Positions 1 through 6,507 of a stretch of DNA of 12,018 nt are shown here, one piece after another. The position numbers and the translations under genes were made by a program. Origin of the DNA: an uncultured Armatimonadota bacterium (GTDB lineage Bacteria > Armatimonadota > Armatimonadia > Armatimonadales > Armatimonadaceae); contig CAIYBQ010000241.1 in assembly GCA_903924445.1 (NCBI GenBank), forward strand, positions 1 through 12,018, given 5' to 3'. Position 1 is the stretch's first letter. Each line of letters starts with the position of its first letter. The notes under the pieces were generated by a model. The model saw nothing but the letters and a program-made list of their open reading frames with translations, was not told the DNA's origin and ran no database searches.

Positions 1-1
1 C

Positions 2-1183
2 GCGCCACGGGAATCAGATCTCCTCCTCGCCTGCGGAGAAGTAATCTCGACCGTGATCTTCGCGCAGACGCTGCGTGCCCGTGGGTACGAAACCATTGCC
101 CTCACCGGTGGCCAAGCTGGCATCATCACCGATTATGAATACACCAATGCCCGAATCCTTGAAATTCAACCTGCCTACTTGCTGCAGCAGCTGGGTACGG
201 GACGCATTGTGTTTGTCGCCGGCTTTCAAGGTGCTACAGAGCGCGGAGCGATCACAACTCTGGGCCGCGGCGGCTCTGACACAACCGCAAGCGCCCTTGG
301 TGCAGCGGTCAAGCCTCACGTCGAGCACGTTGAGGTCGAAATCTACACCGATGTTGATGGCGTAAAGACTGCCGACCCCCGCATTGTTAAAGATGCCCGG
401 ACGCTTACGGTCGCATCGTATGCAGAAGTCTCCGAAATGGCCCACCAGGGTGCCAAAGTGGTTCACCCGAGAGCGGCGGAGATCGCGGAAATCCATGATG
501 TTCCCCTCTGGGTCAAGTCTACATTTGAAGAGGCTCCGGGGACGCTTATCCGGCGAACAAATACATCGGAGGAGACGAGCCCTCGTATAACAGGTGTAAC
601 CAGTACCGGAAAGCTTGTCTATCTGCGATTTCCACTGCCGGATGTGAGTGATACTGACCGGGCAAAGATTGAGCGTGAAGTCTACCGTTTGCTGCGCAAT
701 GAGGAGATATCTATCCACCTTAGTAGCACTGGAAATGGAGCATTTGCCTTCGCCGTCGTGCGTGAGCACCTCGGACGCGTCGCTGAGTTAATAGATGGCT
801 TGGTCATTCCGGGTGAGCTTGGTCCTCGGACGCATCCACCCTATGGCGTTATCACCCTGCTTGGCATCGGCTCGAAAGGCCGCGGGATGAACGCTCAGCG
901 GACCCTCCTTGCCGGCGCGAGCTCGCTGGTGGATATTCGGGTCGTCGAGGCAGATTTGGTTGAGAACTGTACGATGGTCAGCGTGATCGCAACCGGCATT
1001 GATGACATCCCTGGCATTTTCGTAAAGATGCTTGGTGTGTTGGATGAGCAAGGTGTTTGGCTCTATCAGACGGCCGACAGTGAGTTTTCGATGTCTGTGT
1101 TAATACGTGAGGCGGACAGCGTGCGTGCAGTGCGGACGTTGCATGAAGCCTTTCATCTTGGGAACGCAGGTACCTGTGGATAA
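2..1183 (+). CDS. lysC: Aspartate kinase, 5'-truncated by the window edge
   Basis: Aspartokinase phosphorylates L-aspartate with ATP, the first committed step to lysine, threonine, methionine and diaminopimelate; it is cytoplasmic. The reading frame is open to the left edge. The first visible residues (RESDLLLACGE, then LRARG) match the interior of the kinase domain, so roughly 75-80 N-terminal residues, including the KFGGTS motif, lie outside the window. A GTG at 53 is internal, not the start. Numbered from base 2, GRGGSD is at residues 88-93 and the nucleotide-binding TDVDGVKTADPR block begins at residue 116. From about residue 195 the C-terminal part is a regulatory region with ACT-like repeats, including the family pattern QTADSEFSMSVLI and an ending like AVRTLHEAFHL. 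ACT domains normally bind lysine and/or threonine for feedback inhibition; which effector acts here cannot be read. The gene ends 4 bp before atpZ and appears to share its transcript. The symbol could equally be dapG. Confidence 0.93.
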   Translation, partial: APRESDLLLACGEVISTVIFAQTLRARGYETIALTGGQAGIITDYEYTNARILEIQPAYLLQQLGTGRIVFVAGFQGATERGAITTLGRGGSDTTASALGAAVKPHVEHVEVEIYTDVDGVKTADPRIVKDARTLTVASYAEVSEMAHQGAKVVHPRAAEIAEIHDVPLWVKSTFEEAPGTLIRRTNTSEETSPRITGVTSTGKLVYLRFPLPDVSDTDRAKIEREVYRLLRNEEISIHLSSTGNGAFAFAVVREHLGRVAELIDGLVIPGELGPRTHPPYGVITLLGIGSKGRGMNAQRTLLAGASSLVDIRVVEADLVENCTMVSVIATGIDDIPGIFVKMLGVLDEQGVWLYQTADSEFSMSVLIREADSVRAVRTLHEAFHLGNAGTCG

Positions 1184-1187
1184 AGAA

Positions 1188-1634
1188 ATGTTGGCGCGAC
1201 TTAAGGACCAGGATGACATCGATGAGGAGGGTGCCCTCGAGGCAAAGCTCTTATCCGATGTGTCTTCGGCGAGGAGTGAGCCCTTTCCGGAGCCACCGAA
1301 CGTCGTGTTAAAGCGTCCGGTTGCGCCTGAGATGAAAATCCGGGGTGCGCGTGGAATGCAGATCTCCGTTTCGGAAGCTCGCTCGATGGGAGATGGCTGG
1401 AACATCGCATCCGCGCTCACGAGCTCACTGATAGCAGGCGTTCTTGTTGGCCTTGCATTAGACAAGTGGGTGACAACCAAGTGGGCTCCCGCGGGATTGA
1501 TCGCAGGCTTTGTCCTCGGGTGTATCAGTGGCTTTTCCAATTTAATTAAGCTGACGAATCGGCTTGCGGCGCGGGATGAAGCAGCCAAACGTGCGGAAGA
1601 TAGCGCACGTGTTGATAAACCTTCCAAGAAATGA
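1188..1634 (+). CDS. atpZ: AtpZ/AtpI-family ATP synthase accessory membrane protein
   Basis: This is a small membrane protein at the head of the ATP synthase genes. The C-terminal half has two hydrophobic segments with the family pattern: a helix ending in GLALDKW, then a short polar turn and a second Gly-rich helix ending in SGFSNLIKL. AtpZ-family proteins are linked to c-ring assembly and, in alkaliphilic Bacillus, to Mg2+ supply. The first 60-70 residues are charged and Pro/Arg/Glu-rich, probably disordered, making the protein (148 aa) longer than the usual roughly 80-100 aa. The start is uncertain. ATG 1188 follows a GGA at 1178-1180 with a 7-base gap and lies 4 bp after the aspartokinase stop. 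GTG 1176 would overlap that gene, and a start further up at 1107 would lie deep inside it. The stop overlaps the next start as ATGA, indicating translational coupling. Confidence 0.8.
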   Translation: MLARLKDQDDIDEEGALEAKLLSDVSSARSEPFPEPPNVVLKRPVAPEMKIRGARGMQISVSEARSMGDGWNIASALTSSLIAGVLVGLALDKWVTTKWAPAGLIAGFVLGCISGFSNLIKLTNRLAARDEAAKRAEDSARVDKPSKK

Positions 1635-2029
1635 CGCTGCGTATGGAGAATGGCAATCCTGACAAACCGATTGCGATAACGACCGCACTCATCGGATTTG
1701 TCATCGTCAATATCCTGATGGGTTATCGCCTCGATTGGGCAGTCTGGCACTTTGTCGCAGGAGTTATTCTGGCAGTGTCTCTTTGGGTTGTGAACAGCCT
1801 AATCATCCGAAAATATCTGACTTCGCAAAAAATCAATGAATCAAATGCACAAAAACGGGCATTGTTCGTTTTCGCTTTGGTAAAATACCCCTTGGTCGCG
1901 GTGTGCATTTGGACGTGCGTTCGTCTGGGTGATACACGCCAACTAATGTCCTTTGTCGCCGGGTATTTGCTCTTGCAAATCGTGGTGGTGGTGCGCATGG
2001 TTGGGAAATCAGCGACGCAGATTCGATAG
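1631..2029 (+). CDS. atpI: AtpI-like ATP synthase subunit I, four-helix membrane protein
   Basis: This 132-residue protein is almost wholly membrane-embedded, with four predicted hydrophobic helices: about residues 15-32, 40-60, 78-95 and 105-125. Length, four-helix topology and position just before the a subunit fit the AtpI / ATP synthase I family, which assists assembly of the c ring. Sequence conservation in this family is low, so the call rests mainly on topology and context. Its ATG overlaps the atpZ stop by four bases (ATGA); a second in-frame ATG at 1643 is an alternative. Together with AtpZ it gives the two-accessory-gene arrangement known ahead of some bacterial atp operons. Confidence 0.72.
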   Translation: MTLRMENGNPDKPIAITTALIGFVIVNILMGYRLDWAVWHFVAGVILAVSLWVVNSLIIRKYLTSQKINESNAQKRALFVFALVKYPLVAVCIWTCVRLGDTRQLMSFVAGYLLLQIVVVVRMVGKSATQIR

Positions 2030-2032
2030 AGG
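2028..2032 (+). promoter_or_regulatory. Ribosome binding site that decides the atpB start
   Basis: AGAGG lies directly against a TTG codon at 2033, too close to serve it, but 9 bases before GTG 2042 in the same frame. Spacing therefore favours GTG 2042 as the atpB start and not TTG 2033. The motif overlaps the atpI stop codon (2027-2029), so the two genes are probably translationally coupled. Confidence 0.55.
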
Positions 2033-2041
2033 TTGATCACG

Positions 2042-2968
2042 GTGCCACAATCAGTACAAGCGAACAACTCGGATACATTCAAGGTCGGCATGCCCGTGCA
2101 GGTTGCACAGGGTGGTCATGATGCGCCTGCTGGTGAAGCATCCGGACATTCAGAAGGCACACATGCATCCGTAGGCCACGGTGGTGGCCATTCTGGTCCA
2201 GTTCGTCATGATAAGTTGGGCGAGCACGTTGCTGAGTGGTACTCAGTTATGGGCTTCCTCATTGCGTTGACGATGATTGTTTTTGCACGTGTCCGAATGG
2301 GCAAGCTCGATGTTCGTCGGCCGTCCAAGGGTCAGCTCTTGATTGAGCAGGCTGTGGCATCGATCACGCACTTTTCTAAGGTTTCCATTGGACCCGGCGG
2401 TGAGCGCTTTGCTCCATTCGTTGGCGTGGTGTTTGGATTTGTGTTGTTGTCGAACCTATGTGGTGTGCTCCCAATGTACTGGTTGCCAACCGGCGAGGGT
2501 CTTGCGCCTGCATGGTCATTCACACCAGCGCCTACAGCCAACATTTCGGTTACGTTTGCGCTTGGTTTGGTTGTCTTCGTGATGTTTAACTACGAAGGTA
2601 TCAAGGCAAATGGTGTTGTCGGTCACTTGAAGCACTTTGCGGGTCCTATGCCGGCGCTTGCGCCGCTGATTTTCCCGATTGAGTTCATCGGTGCGCTCGT
2701 ACGACCTCTTTCGCTTGCGATGCGTTTATTTGGAAACGTTTTCGGCGAAGAGACGGTTATTGCCGTTTTGATTTCGATGGCAGCTGTGCTGACATCCGGT
2801 ATTGTGCCATTCCAGGCGCCTATGTTGGCGTTTGGAGTGTTTGGATCTATCGTTCAGGCGGGAGTCTTCGCGATTCTCACTTGTTCGTATATCGCTCTTT
2901 CCATCGGTGACCATGGAGATCATGGTCACGAGGGGCATGGAGAGCATGGCGCGGCACACGCGCACTAA
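2042..2968 (+). CDS. atpB: ATP synthase Fo subunit a, with His-rich N- and C-termini
   Basis: Subunit a forms the two half-channels that pass ions to and from the c ring. The core is typical: FVGVVFGFVLLSNLCGVLP, then a long polytopic region and the signature PIEFIGALVRPLSLAMRLFGN, whose Arg (residue 228 counted from GTG 2042) is the essential stator arginine. About 308 residues with five to six membrane helices is somewhat longer than E. coli subunit a (271). The excess lies mainly in an N-terminal Gly/His-rich tract with seven His between residues 26 and 62. The C-terminal tail is also rich, with seven His in the last 18 residues. In the usual topology the N-terminus faces outside and the C-terminus the cytoplasm, so the two tails would lie on opposite faces. 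Their function is unknown; metal binding or local proton buffering are guesses. Start choice: see the ribosome binding site at 2028. Confidence 0.96.
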   Translation: MPQSVQANNSDTFKVGMPVQVAQGGHDAPAGEASGHSEGTHASVGHGGGHSGPVRHDKLGEHVAEWYSVMGFLIALTMIVFARVRMGKLDVRRPSKGQLLIEQAVASITHFSKVSIGPGGERFAPFVGVVFGFVLLSNLCGVLPMYWLPTGEGLAPAWSFTPAPTANISVTFALGLVVFVMFNYEGIKANGVVGHLKHFAGPMPALAPLIFPIEFIGALVRPLSLAMRLFGNVFGEETVIAVLISMAAVLTSGIVPFQAPMLAFGVFGSIVQAGVFAILTCSYIALSIGDHGDHGHEGHGEHGAAHAH

Positions 2969-2987
2969 ACCAACAGGTTAGGGATGC

Positions 2988-3002
2988 GGCGGCGTGACCG
3001 CC
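2988..3002 (+). promoter_or_regulatory. Small GC hairpin upstream of the atpE ribosome binding site
   Basis: GGCGG (2988-2992) pairs with CCGCC (2998-3002) around a five-base loop in the 53-bp gap between atpB and atpE. It ends five bases before the strong Shine-Dalgarno of atpE and leaves that site exposed. There is no T-run, so it is not a terminator. It could mark an RNA-processing or translation-control site; the short stem could also be chance. Confidence 0.35.
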
Positions 3003-3007
3003 ATTGT

Positions 3008-3012
3008 GGAGG
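3008..3012 (+). promoter_or_regulatory. Strong Shine-Dalgarno that fixes the atpE start
   Basis: GGAGG stands 9 bases before ATG 3022. An in-frame TTG at 3004 would place this site inside the gene, so ATG 3022 is chosen. It is the clearest ribosome binding site in the atp block, in keeping with the high copy number of subunit c per complex. Confidence 0.75.
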
Positions 3013-3021
3013 AATAGCGAA

Positions 3022-3288
3022 ATGTTGTATCTCGGTCTTCTCGCACTCGGTGTGGCTTTTGGTCTTCCGATTGCAGTTATCGGCGCTGGTCTTGGTCAGG
3101 GTAAAGCTGCTGCAGCTGCACTTGAGGGTGTTGCACGTCAGCCAGAGGCAGCCGGCAAGATTCAGACAATGATGATTATTGCGTTGGCTCTTATCGAGTC
3201 TCTCGTCATCTATGCGCTCCTGATGTTCTTTATGCTTCAGGGCAAGCTGCCTACGGTGACTGTTGCAGATCTCGCAGGCCTCAAGTAA
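3022..3288 (+). CDS. atpE: ATP synthase Fo subunit c (proteolipid)
   Basis: This 88-residue hairpin protein forms the ion-carrying rotor ring. Helix 1 holds the Gly-rich packing motif GAGLGQGKAAAAALEG (residues 21-36). The polar loop has the invariant RQPEA (39-43), which contacts gamma and epsilon. Helix 2 holds the ion-binding carboxylate Glu59 in IESLVIYAL. Gln26, Glu59, Ser60 and Tyr64 align with Gln32, Glu65, Ser66 and Tyr70 of the Na+-binding Ilyobacter tartaricus c ring with identical 33-residue spacing. The helix-1 Pro (P28) is Ala here and Thr67 is Leu, so ion specificity is undecided between H+ and Na+. The gene has the best ribosome binding site of the block and is bordered by hairpins on both sides. 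Confidence 0.97.
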   Translation: MLYLGLLALGVAFGLPIAVIGAGLGQGKAAAAALEGVARQPEAAGKIQTMMIIALALIESLVIYALLMFFMLQGKLPTVTVADLAGLK

Positions 3289-3296
3289 TCGAAGTG

Positions 3297-3330
3297 CATC
3301 CGGTTGCGGCGTGCCGCCCGCAACCGGATG
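3297..3330 (+). promoter_or_regulatory. Perfect 13-bp stem-loop between atpE and atpF
   Basis: CATCCGGTTGCGG (3297-3309) is exactly the reverse complement of 3318-3330, with an 8-base loop. It begins eight bases after the atpE stop. No T-run follows, so it is not a typical intrinsic terminator. It is more likely a 3' stabiliser, processing site or partial attenuator setting the ratio of c to the downstream subunits; that role is inferred. Confidence 0.75.
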
Positions 3331-3379
3331 GTTCTCTGTAATGTCCGCAGTCTGTGGGCATGAGCCATTTAAATAAACT

Positions 3380-3883
3380 ATGGACGTTCTTAACAACCTC
3401 AATGTCGACCTAAAGCTCGTTCTGGTCAACATCATCGGCTTTGTCATTCTCTTAGTAGTGGCAAAGAAAATGGTGTTCGATCCGATTGGCAAAGTCGTAA
3501 CCGAGCGTGACTCAGACATCAGCGGTCAATATGACCGTCTGGAGTCTGCGCAACGCGAGATGGAAGCGCTCAAGGCCGACTATGAAAGCCGCTTGACTGT
3601 GATCGAGACGGAAGCACGCGAAAAGATTCAAGCTGCCATCAAGGAAGCCCAATCTGCACGTGATCAGATTCTTGCCGACGCGAATCAGAAGAGCCATGAG
3701 ATTGTCTCGAAGGCAGAGGCTGAAGCGGAACGTGCCAAGGAACAGGCGATGACTGAGCTGCGGATGCGTATTGTCGATATTGCTGTTGGGACAACCCGCC
3801 GCATTATCGGTGAAAGCCTATCCGCTGAGCGTCAGACAGCGCTTGTGGATGAATACATCGCGACCGGGATCGCGGAGGCGTAA
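3380..3883 (+). CDS. atpF: ATP synthase Fo subunit b (peripheral stalk)
   Basis: Subunit b anchors the stator: one N-terminal membrane helix and a long cytoplasmic coiled coil reaching to delta and alpha. At 167 residues it has the usual length. Residues 10-30 (LKLVLVNIIGFVILLVVAKK) are the membrane segment. Residues about 45-140 are charged heptad-like coiled coil rich in Glu, Ala and Lys, and the C-terminal part RRIIGESLSAERQTALVDEYI is typical of the delta-contact region. An in-frame stop at 3374-3376 makes ATG 3380 the earliest possible start. No Shine-Dalgarno is visible in the A/T-rich bases before it, in contrast with atpE. Only one b-type gene is present, so a b2 homodimer is expected, not a b/b' pair. 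Confidence 0.95.
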   Translation: MDVLNNLNVDLKLVLVNIIGFVILLVVAKKMVFDPIGKVVTERDSDISGQYDRLESAQREMEALKADYESRLTVIETEAREKIQAAIKEAQSARDQILADANQKSHEIVSKAEAEAERAKEQAMTELRMRIVDIAVGTTRRIIGESLSAERQTALVDEYIATGIAEA

Positions 3884-3891
3884 GCAAACGT

Positions 3892-4452
3892 ATGCAAGAC
3901 ACCTCTGTTGTACGGCGCTATGCGGTCGCACTCTTAAACCATGCCAAGAAAGCGGGCACGGTGGATGCGGTGGCTGCAGACATGAAGTCGCTCTCCGATG
4001 TGATCACGCAATCCGGGCAGTTGGCAGCATTTTTGAATCACCCGCTGATTGCGGGTGAGAAGAAGAAGGCGCTGGTTGACAAGGCTTTTGGCGGGATGGT
4101 TTCGCTTACAGTATTAGACTTTGTTAAACTTTTGATTGACAAGGGTCGAATAGATACCCTCAGTTTAGTCATTGCTGAGTTCGTTGCCCTTGTACGTGAG
4201 TACAAGAACATCGCGGCAGCTGATGTGGTGACGGCGGTACCGCTCACCGATGCGCAGCGAAAGGCACTCGAAGCTGTACTTGAAAAGAGAACCGGCAAAG
4301 ACATTGAAATCCACGAAACGGTGGATGCATCCGTGATGGGCGGAGTCAGCGTCAGGATTGGTGACACCATTCTTGATGGCACAGTTCGCTCACAAATCGA
4401 ACGGTTGCGCGAGCAGCTGATCAACACTACCGGCGCGCTCGTCGCGCAGTAA
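3892..4452 (+). CDS. atpH: ATP synthase F1 subunit delta (OSCP-like)
   Basis: Delta caps the F1 head and ties it to the b stalk. The 186-residue length is normal. The N-terminal helical domain starts with VVRRYAVALLNHAKKAG, a clear family opening. The central LDFVKLLIDKGRIDTL is the next conserved block. The C-terminal part ends in the signature region DASVMGGVSVRIGDTILDGTVRSQIERLREQL. The gene starts eight bases after atpF. A GGAGG at 3874-3878 lies inside the end of atpF, 13 bases before ATG 3892, which suggests coupled translation. Confidence 0.96.
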   Translation: MQDTSVVRRYAVALLNHAKKAGTVDAVAADMKSLSDVITQSGQLAAFLNHPLIAGEKKKALVDKAFGGMVSLTVLDFVKLLIDKGRIDTLSLVIAEFVALVREYKNIAAADVVTAVPLTDAQRKALEAVLEKRTGKDIEIHETVDASVMGGVSVRIGDTILDGTVRSQIERLREQLINTTGALVAQ

Positions 4453-4473
4453 GTAACCAAGGAAGACACTACT

Positions 4474-6129
4474 GTGGCAGTAAGACCCGATGAAGTCGCC
4501 AGCATCCTTGAACAAGAGCTGGACAATTACCGCAAGGATGTCCCTGAAGAGGGCGTCGGCACCGTTCTACAAGTCGGTGACGGCGTAGCACGTATTTACG
4601 GACTCAGTGAAGTCGCCGTTTCGGAACTCCTTGAGTTCCCCGGTGGCGTCATGGGCGTTGCTTTGAACCTCGAAGCCGACAACGTTGGTGCTATCCTGCT
4701 CGGCAGCGATACCGGCATCCGCGAAGGAGACCTGGTCAAGCGAACGGGACGCATCATCGATGTGCCCGTTGGCGAAGGACTGGTCGGACGTGTTGTCGAT
4801 ACCCTTGGAAACCCATTGGATGATGGTGGTCCAATCGTTCCTGCTGGTCGCCGCAACCTGGAAGTCAAAGCTCCTGGTGTTGTAGACCGTCAGCCAGTCA
4901 AGGAACCGATGTACACCGGTGTTAAGTCAATCGATGCAATGCTTGCAATCGGACGTGGACAGCGTGAGCTCATCATTGGTGACCGCCAAACTGGTAAGAC
5001 CGCAATCGCACTCGATACGATCATCAACCAGAAGGGCAAAGATGTCTTCTGTTTCTATGTCGCTATCGGACAAAAGGCATCCACTGTACGCCAAGTCGTA
5101 GAGAGCCTTCGTGCTAACGGAGCGATGGAATACACGACCATCATCTCCGCACCGGCATCCTTCCCGGCATCCCTCCAGTACCTCGCACCTTATGCAGGCG
5201 CTGCGATGGCCGAATACTTCATGGAAACCGGACGCCATGCACTGATCGTCTTTGATGACCTTTCAAAGCAGGCCGTTGCATACCGCCAAGTTTCCCTCCT
5301 CCTTCGACGCCCACCAGGACGCGAAGCGTATCCCGGTGACGTCTTTTATCTCCACTCCCGCCTCCTGGAGCGTGCTGCTAAGAAGCGTGAGGACTACCTC
5401 ATCGTTGCTAAGGGCGCACCTGCAGACACTATGACTAGCGTGGATGGAAACGTCTACGAAGGTGAAGGCGGACCAAAGGCTGCAAAGAAGGCTCTCGAAG
5501 CGCTTCCAAACGCAGCTGACTTGGAAGTTCGTAAGCATCCACACTCCGGTGGATCGCTGACCGCACTCCCAATCATCGAGACACAGGCTGGTGACGTTTC
5601 CGCGTATATCCCAACGAACGTCATTTCCATCACCGATGGACAGATCTTCCTCGAGTCTGACCTCTTCAACGCAGGTATCCGTCCTGCTATCAACGTGGGT
5701 ATCTCGGTATCCCGTGTTGGTGGTAATGCACAGATCAAGGCTATGAAGAAGGTCGCTGGACGCATCAAGCTGGAACTTGCTCAGTACCGTGAGGTACAGG
5801 CATTCGCCCAGTTCGCATCCGACCTCGACAAGTCGACCCAACAGCAGCTTTCCCGTGGACAGCGCCTGACCGAGCTTCTTAAGCAAAATCAGTACGCACC
5901 ATTCCAGGTAGAAGACCAGATTATTTCGATCTACGCAGCAACCCAGGGCTTCCTGGATGACCTGCCTGTCGATCAAGTCCGGGCCTTCGAAAAGGGCTTG
6001 CTTGCACACGTGCATGACAAGTACCCTGAAGTTCCTGTCGTGATTGCACAGTCCAAGGACTTCTCGGATGACACAGCTGCAACCCTCAAGGCTGCGATTG
6101 TAGAGTTCAAGGCTAGCTTTGTAAAGTAG
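4474..6129 (+). CDS. atpA: ATP synthase F1 subunit alpha with an extra insertion
   Basis: Alpha alternates with beta in the F1 hexamer; it binds nucleotide without hydrolysing it and supplies the arginine finger to beta. Visible motifs: Walker A GDRQTGKT at residues 169-176, the same numbers as in E. coli; Walker B-like VFDDLSK with Asp261; VSRVGG with Arg414, equivalent to E. coli Arg376. The 551-residue length is 38 more than E. coli, and the offset of the arginine is also 38. So the whole excess lies in one segment, residues 304-358, between LLERAAK and GGSLTALPIIET, where Bacillus-type proteins have under ten residues. GTG 4474 is chosen because AAGGAAG (4459-4465) lies 8 bases upstream and the N-terminus matches the family (RPDEVASILEQEL). 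The gene is the last of this operon; atpG, atpD and atpC are absent. Confidence 0.98.
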   Translation: MAVRPDEVASILEQELDNYRKDVPEEGVGTVLQVGDGVARIYGLSEVAVSELLEFPGGVMGVALNLEADNVGAILLGSDTGIREGDLVKRTGRIIDVPVGEGLVGRVVDTLGNPLDDGGPIVPAGRRNLEVKAPGVVDRQPVKEPMYTGVKSIDAMLAIGRGQRELIIGDRQTGKTAIALDTIINQKGKDVFCFYVAIGQKASTVRQVVESLRANGAMEYTTIISAPASFPASLQYLAPYAGAAMAEYFMETGRHALIVFDDLSKQAVAYRQVSLLLRRPPGREAYPGDVFYLHSRLLERAAKKREDYLIVAKGAPADTMTSVDGNVYEGEGGPKAAKKALEALPNAADLEVRKHPHSGGSLTALPIIETQAGDVSAYIPTNVISITDGQIFLESDLFNAGIRPAINVGISVSRVGGNAQIKAMKKVAGRIKLELAQYREVQAFAQFASDLDKSTQQQLSRGQRLTELLKQNQYAPFQVEDQIISIYAATQGFLDDLPVDQVRAFEKGLLAHVHDKYPEVPVVIAQSKDFSDDTAATLKAAIVEFKASFVK

Positions 6130-6150
6130 GCTTCAGCCACAACCAACCTA

Positions 6151-6184
6151 AAGCCGCTCTCCAGAAATGGAGGGCGGTTTTTTT
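6151..6184 (+). terminator. Intrinsic terminator of the atp operon
   Basis: A 10-bp stem, 6154-6163 with 6168-6177, including one G-U pair and closed by a GAAA tetraloop, is followed by seven T residues (6178-6184). It starts 21 bases after the atpA stop. This end point shows that the transcript stops after alpha and does not continue to gamma. Confidence 0.9.
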
Positions 6185-6269
6185 CTTTCCCTGTCATCGT
6201 GGTTGGTCTCGTTTTTCACTTACGGATCAGCCGCAAGTCGAAAGGCAAGGTTCGAGAACCATTACGATG

Positions 6270-6326
6270 AAGCTACTCTCCACAAATGAAGGGCGATCTT
6301 TCATTTGCCTTGATCGTCGCTATCAA
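6270..6326 (+). repeat. Decayed second copy of the atpA terminator region
   Basis: Bases 6270-6296 match the terminator bases 6151-6177 at 22 of 27 positions without gaps, offset by 119 bp. The similarity continues with small gaps through the T-rich stretch and an ATCGT shared by both copies (6196-6200 and 6312-6316). Two of the changes break pairs of the stem and the T-run is interrupted, so this copy probably no longer terminates. It looks like an old local duplication. Confidence 0.6.
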
Positions 6327-6473
6327 CAACAAACCAAAAGACACTACATCCACCCTCGGTGTAGATCATCCAATGGAAGCCTGTCTATCAACACTAGACA
6401 CGACTATCCGTTTACTCGGCAGCTGATTGCCGGCGACTGACATTGATTCACAATCACTTTAGGGTGACGAAAC

Positions 6474-6507
6474 AAAAAGCCCCCACTGGTTCACACCAGT
6501 GGGGGCT
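6474..6507 (-). terminator. Intrinsic terminator of the fasciclin gene
   Basis: A perfect 12-bp stem (6478-6489 with 6496-6507) with a six-base loop is followed, reading on the minus strand, by a run of five T (6474-6478 on the + strand are A). It lies 26 bases past the fasciclin stop codon. As there is no T-run on the + strand side, it works mainly for the minus-strand gene. Confidence 0.9.

Noticed and set aside
14..769. Long minus-strand open frame (251 codons) opposite the aspartokinase gene
   Set aside because: It lies wholly antisense to a clearly conserved kinase, and its translation shows no recognisable family or ribosome binding site.
1107..1187. An atpZ start at 1107, inside the aspartokinase gene
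   Set aside because: It would add residues from the other frame of a conserved gene; a start at 1188 fits the gene junction and has a usable GGA site.
1100..1750. Minus-strand open frame of 216 codons over atpZ/atpI
   Set aside because: It is antisense to genes in a tight operon, the product is low-complexity Ser/Arg-rich, and no motif is seen.
2033..2041. TTG 2033 as the atpB start
   Set aside because: The Shine-Dalgarno AGAGG abuts this codon; its spacing suits GTG 2042.
5263..6015. Minus-strand open frame of 250 codons inside atpA
   Set aside because: It is a shadow of the highly conserved alpha-subunit coding sequence and its product has no family features.
6249..6265. GGTTCGAGAACC as the T-arm of a tRNA
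   Set aside because: The expected C at position 61 and the T-stem pairing are missing, and no anticodon arm or acceptor stem can be drawn around it.
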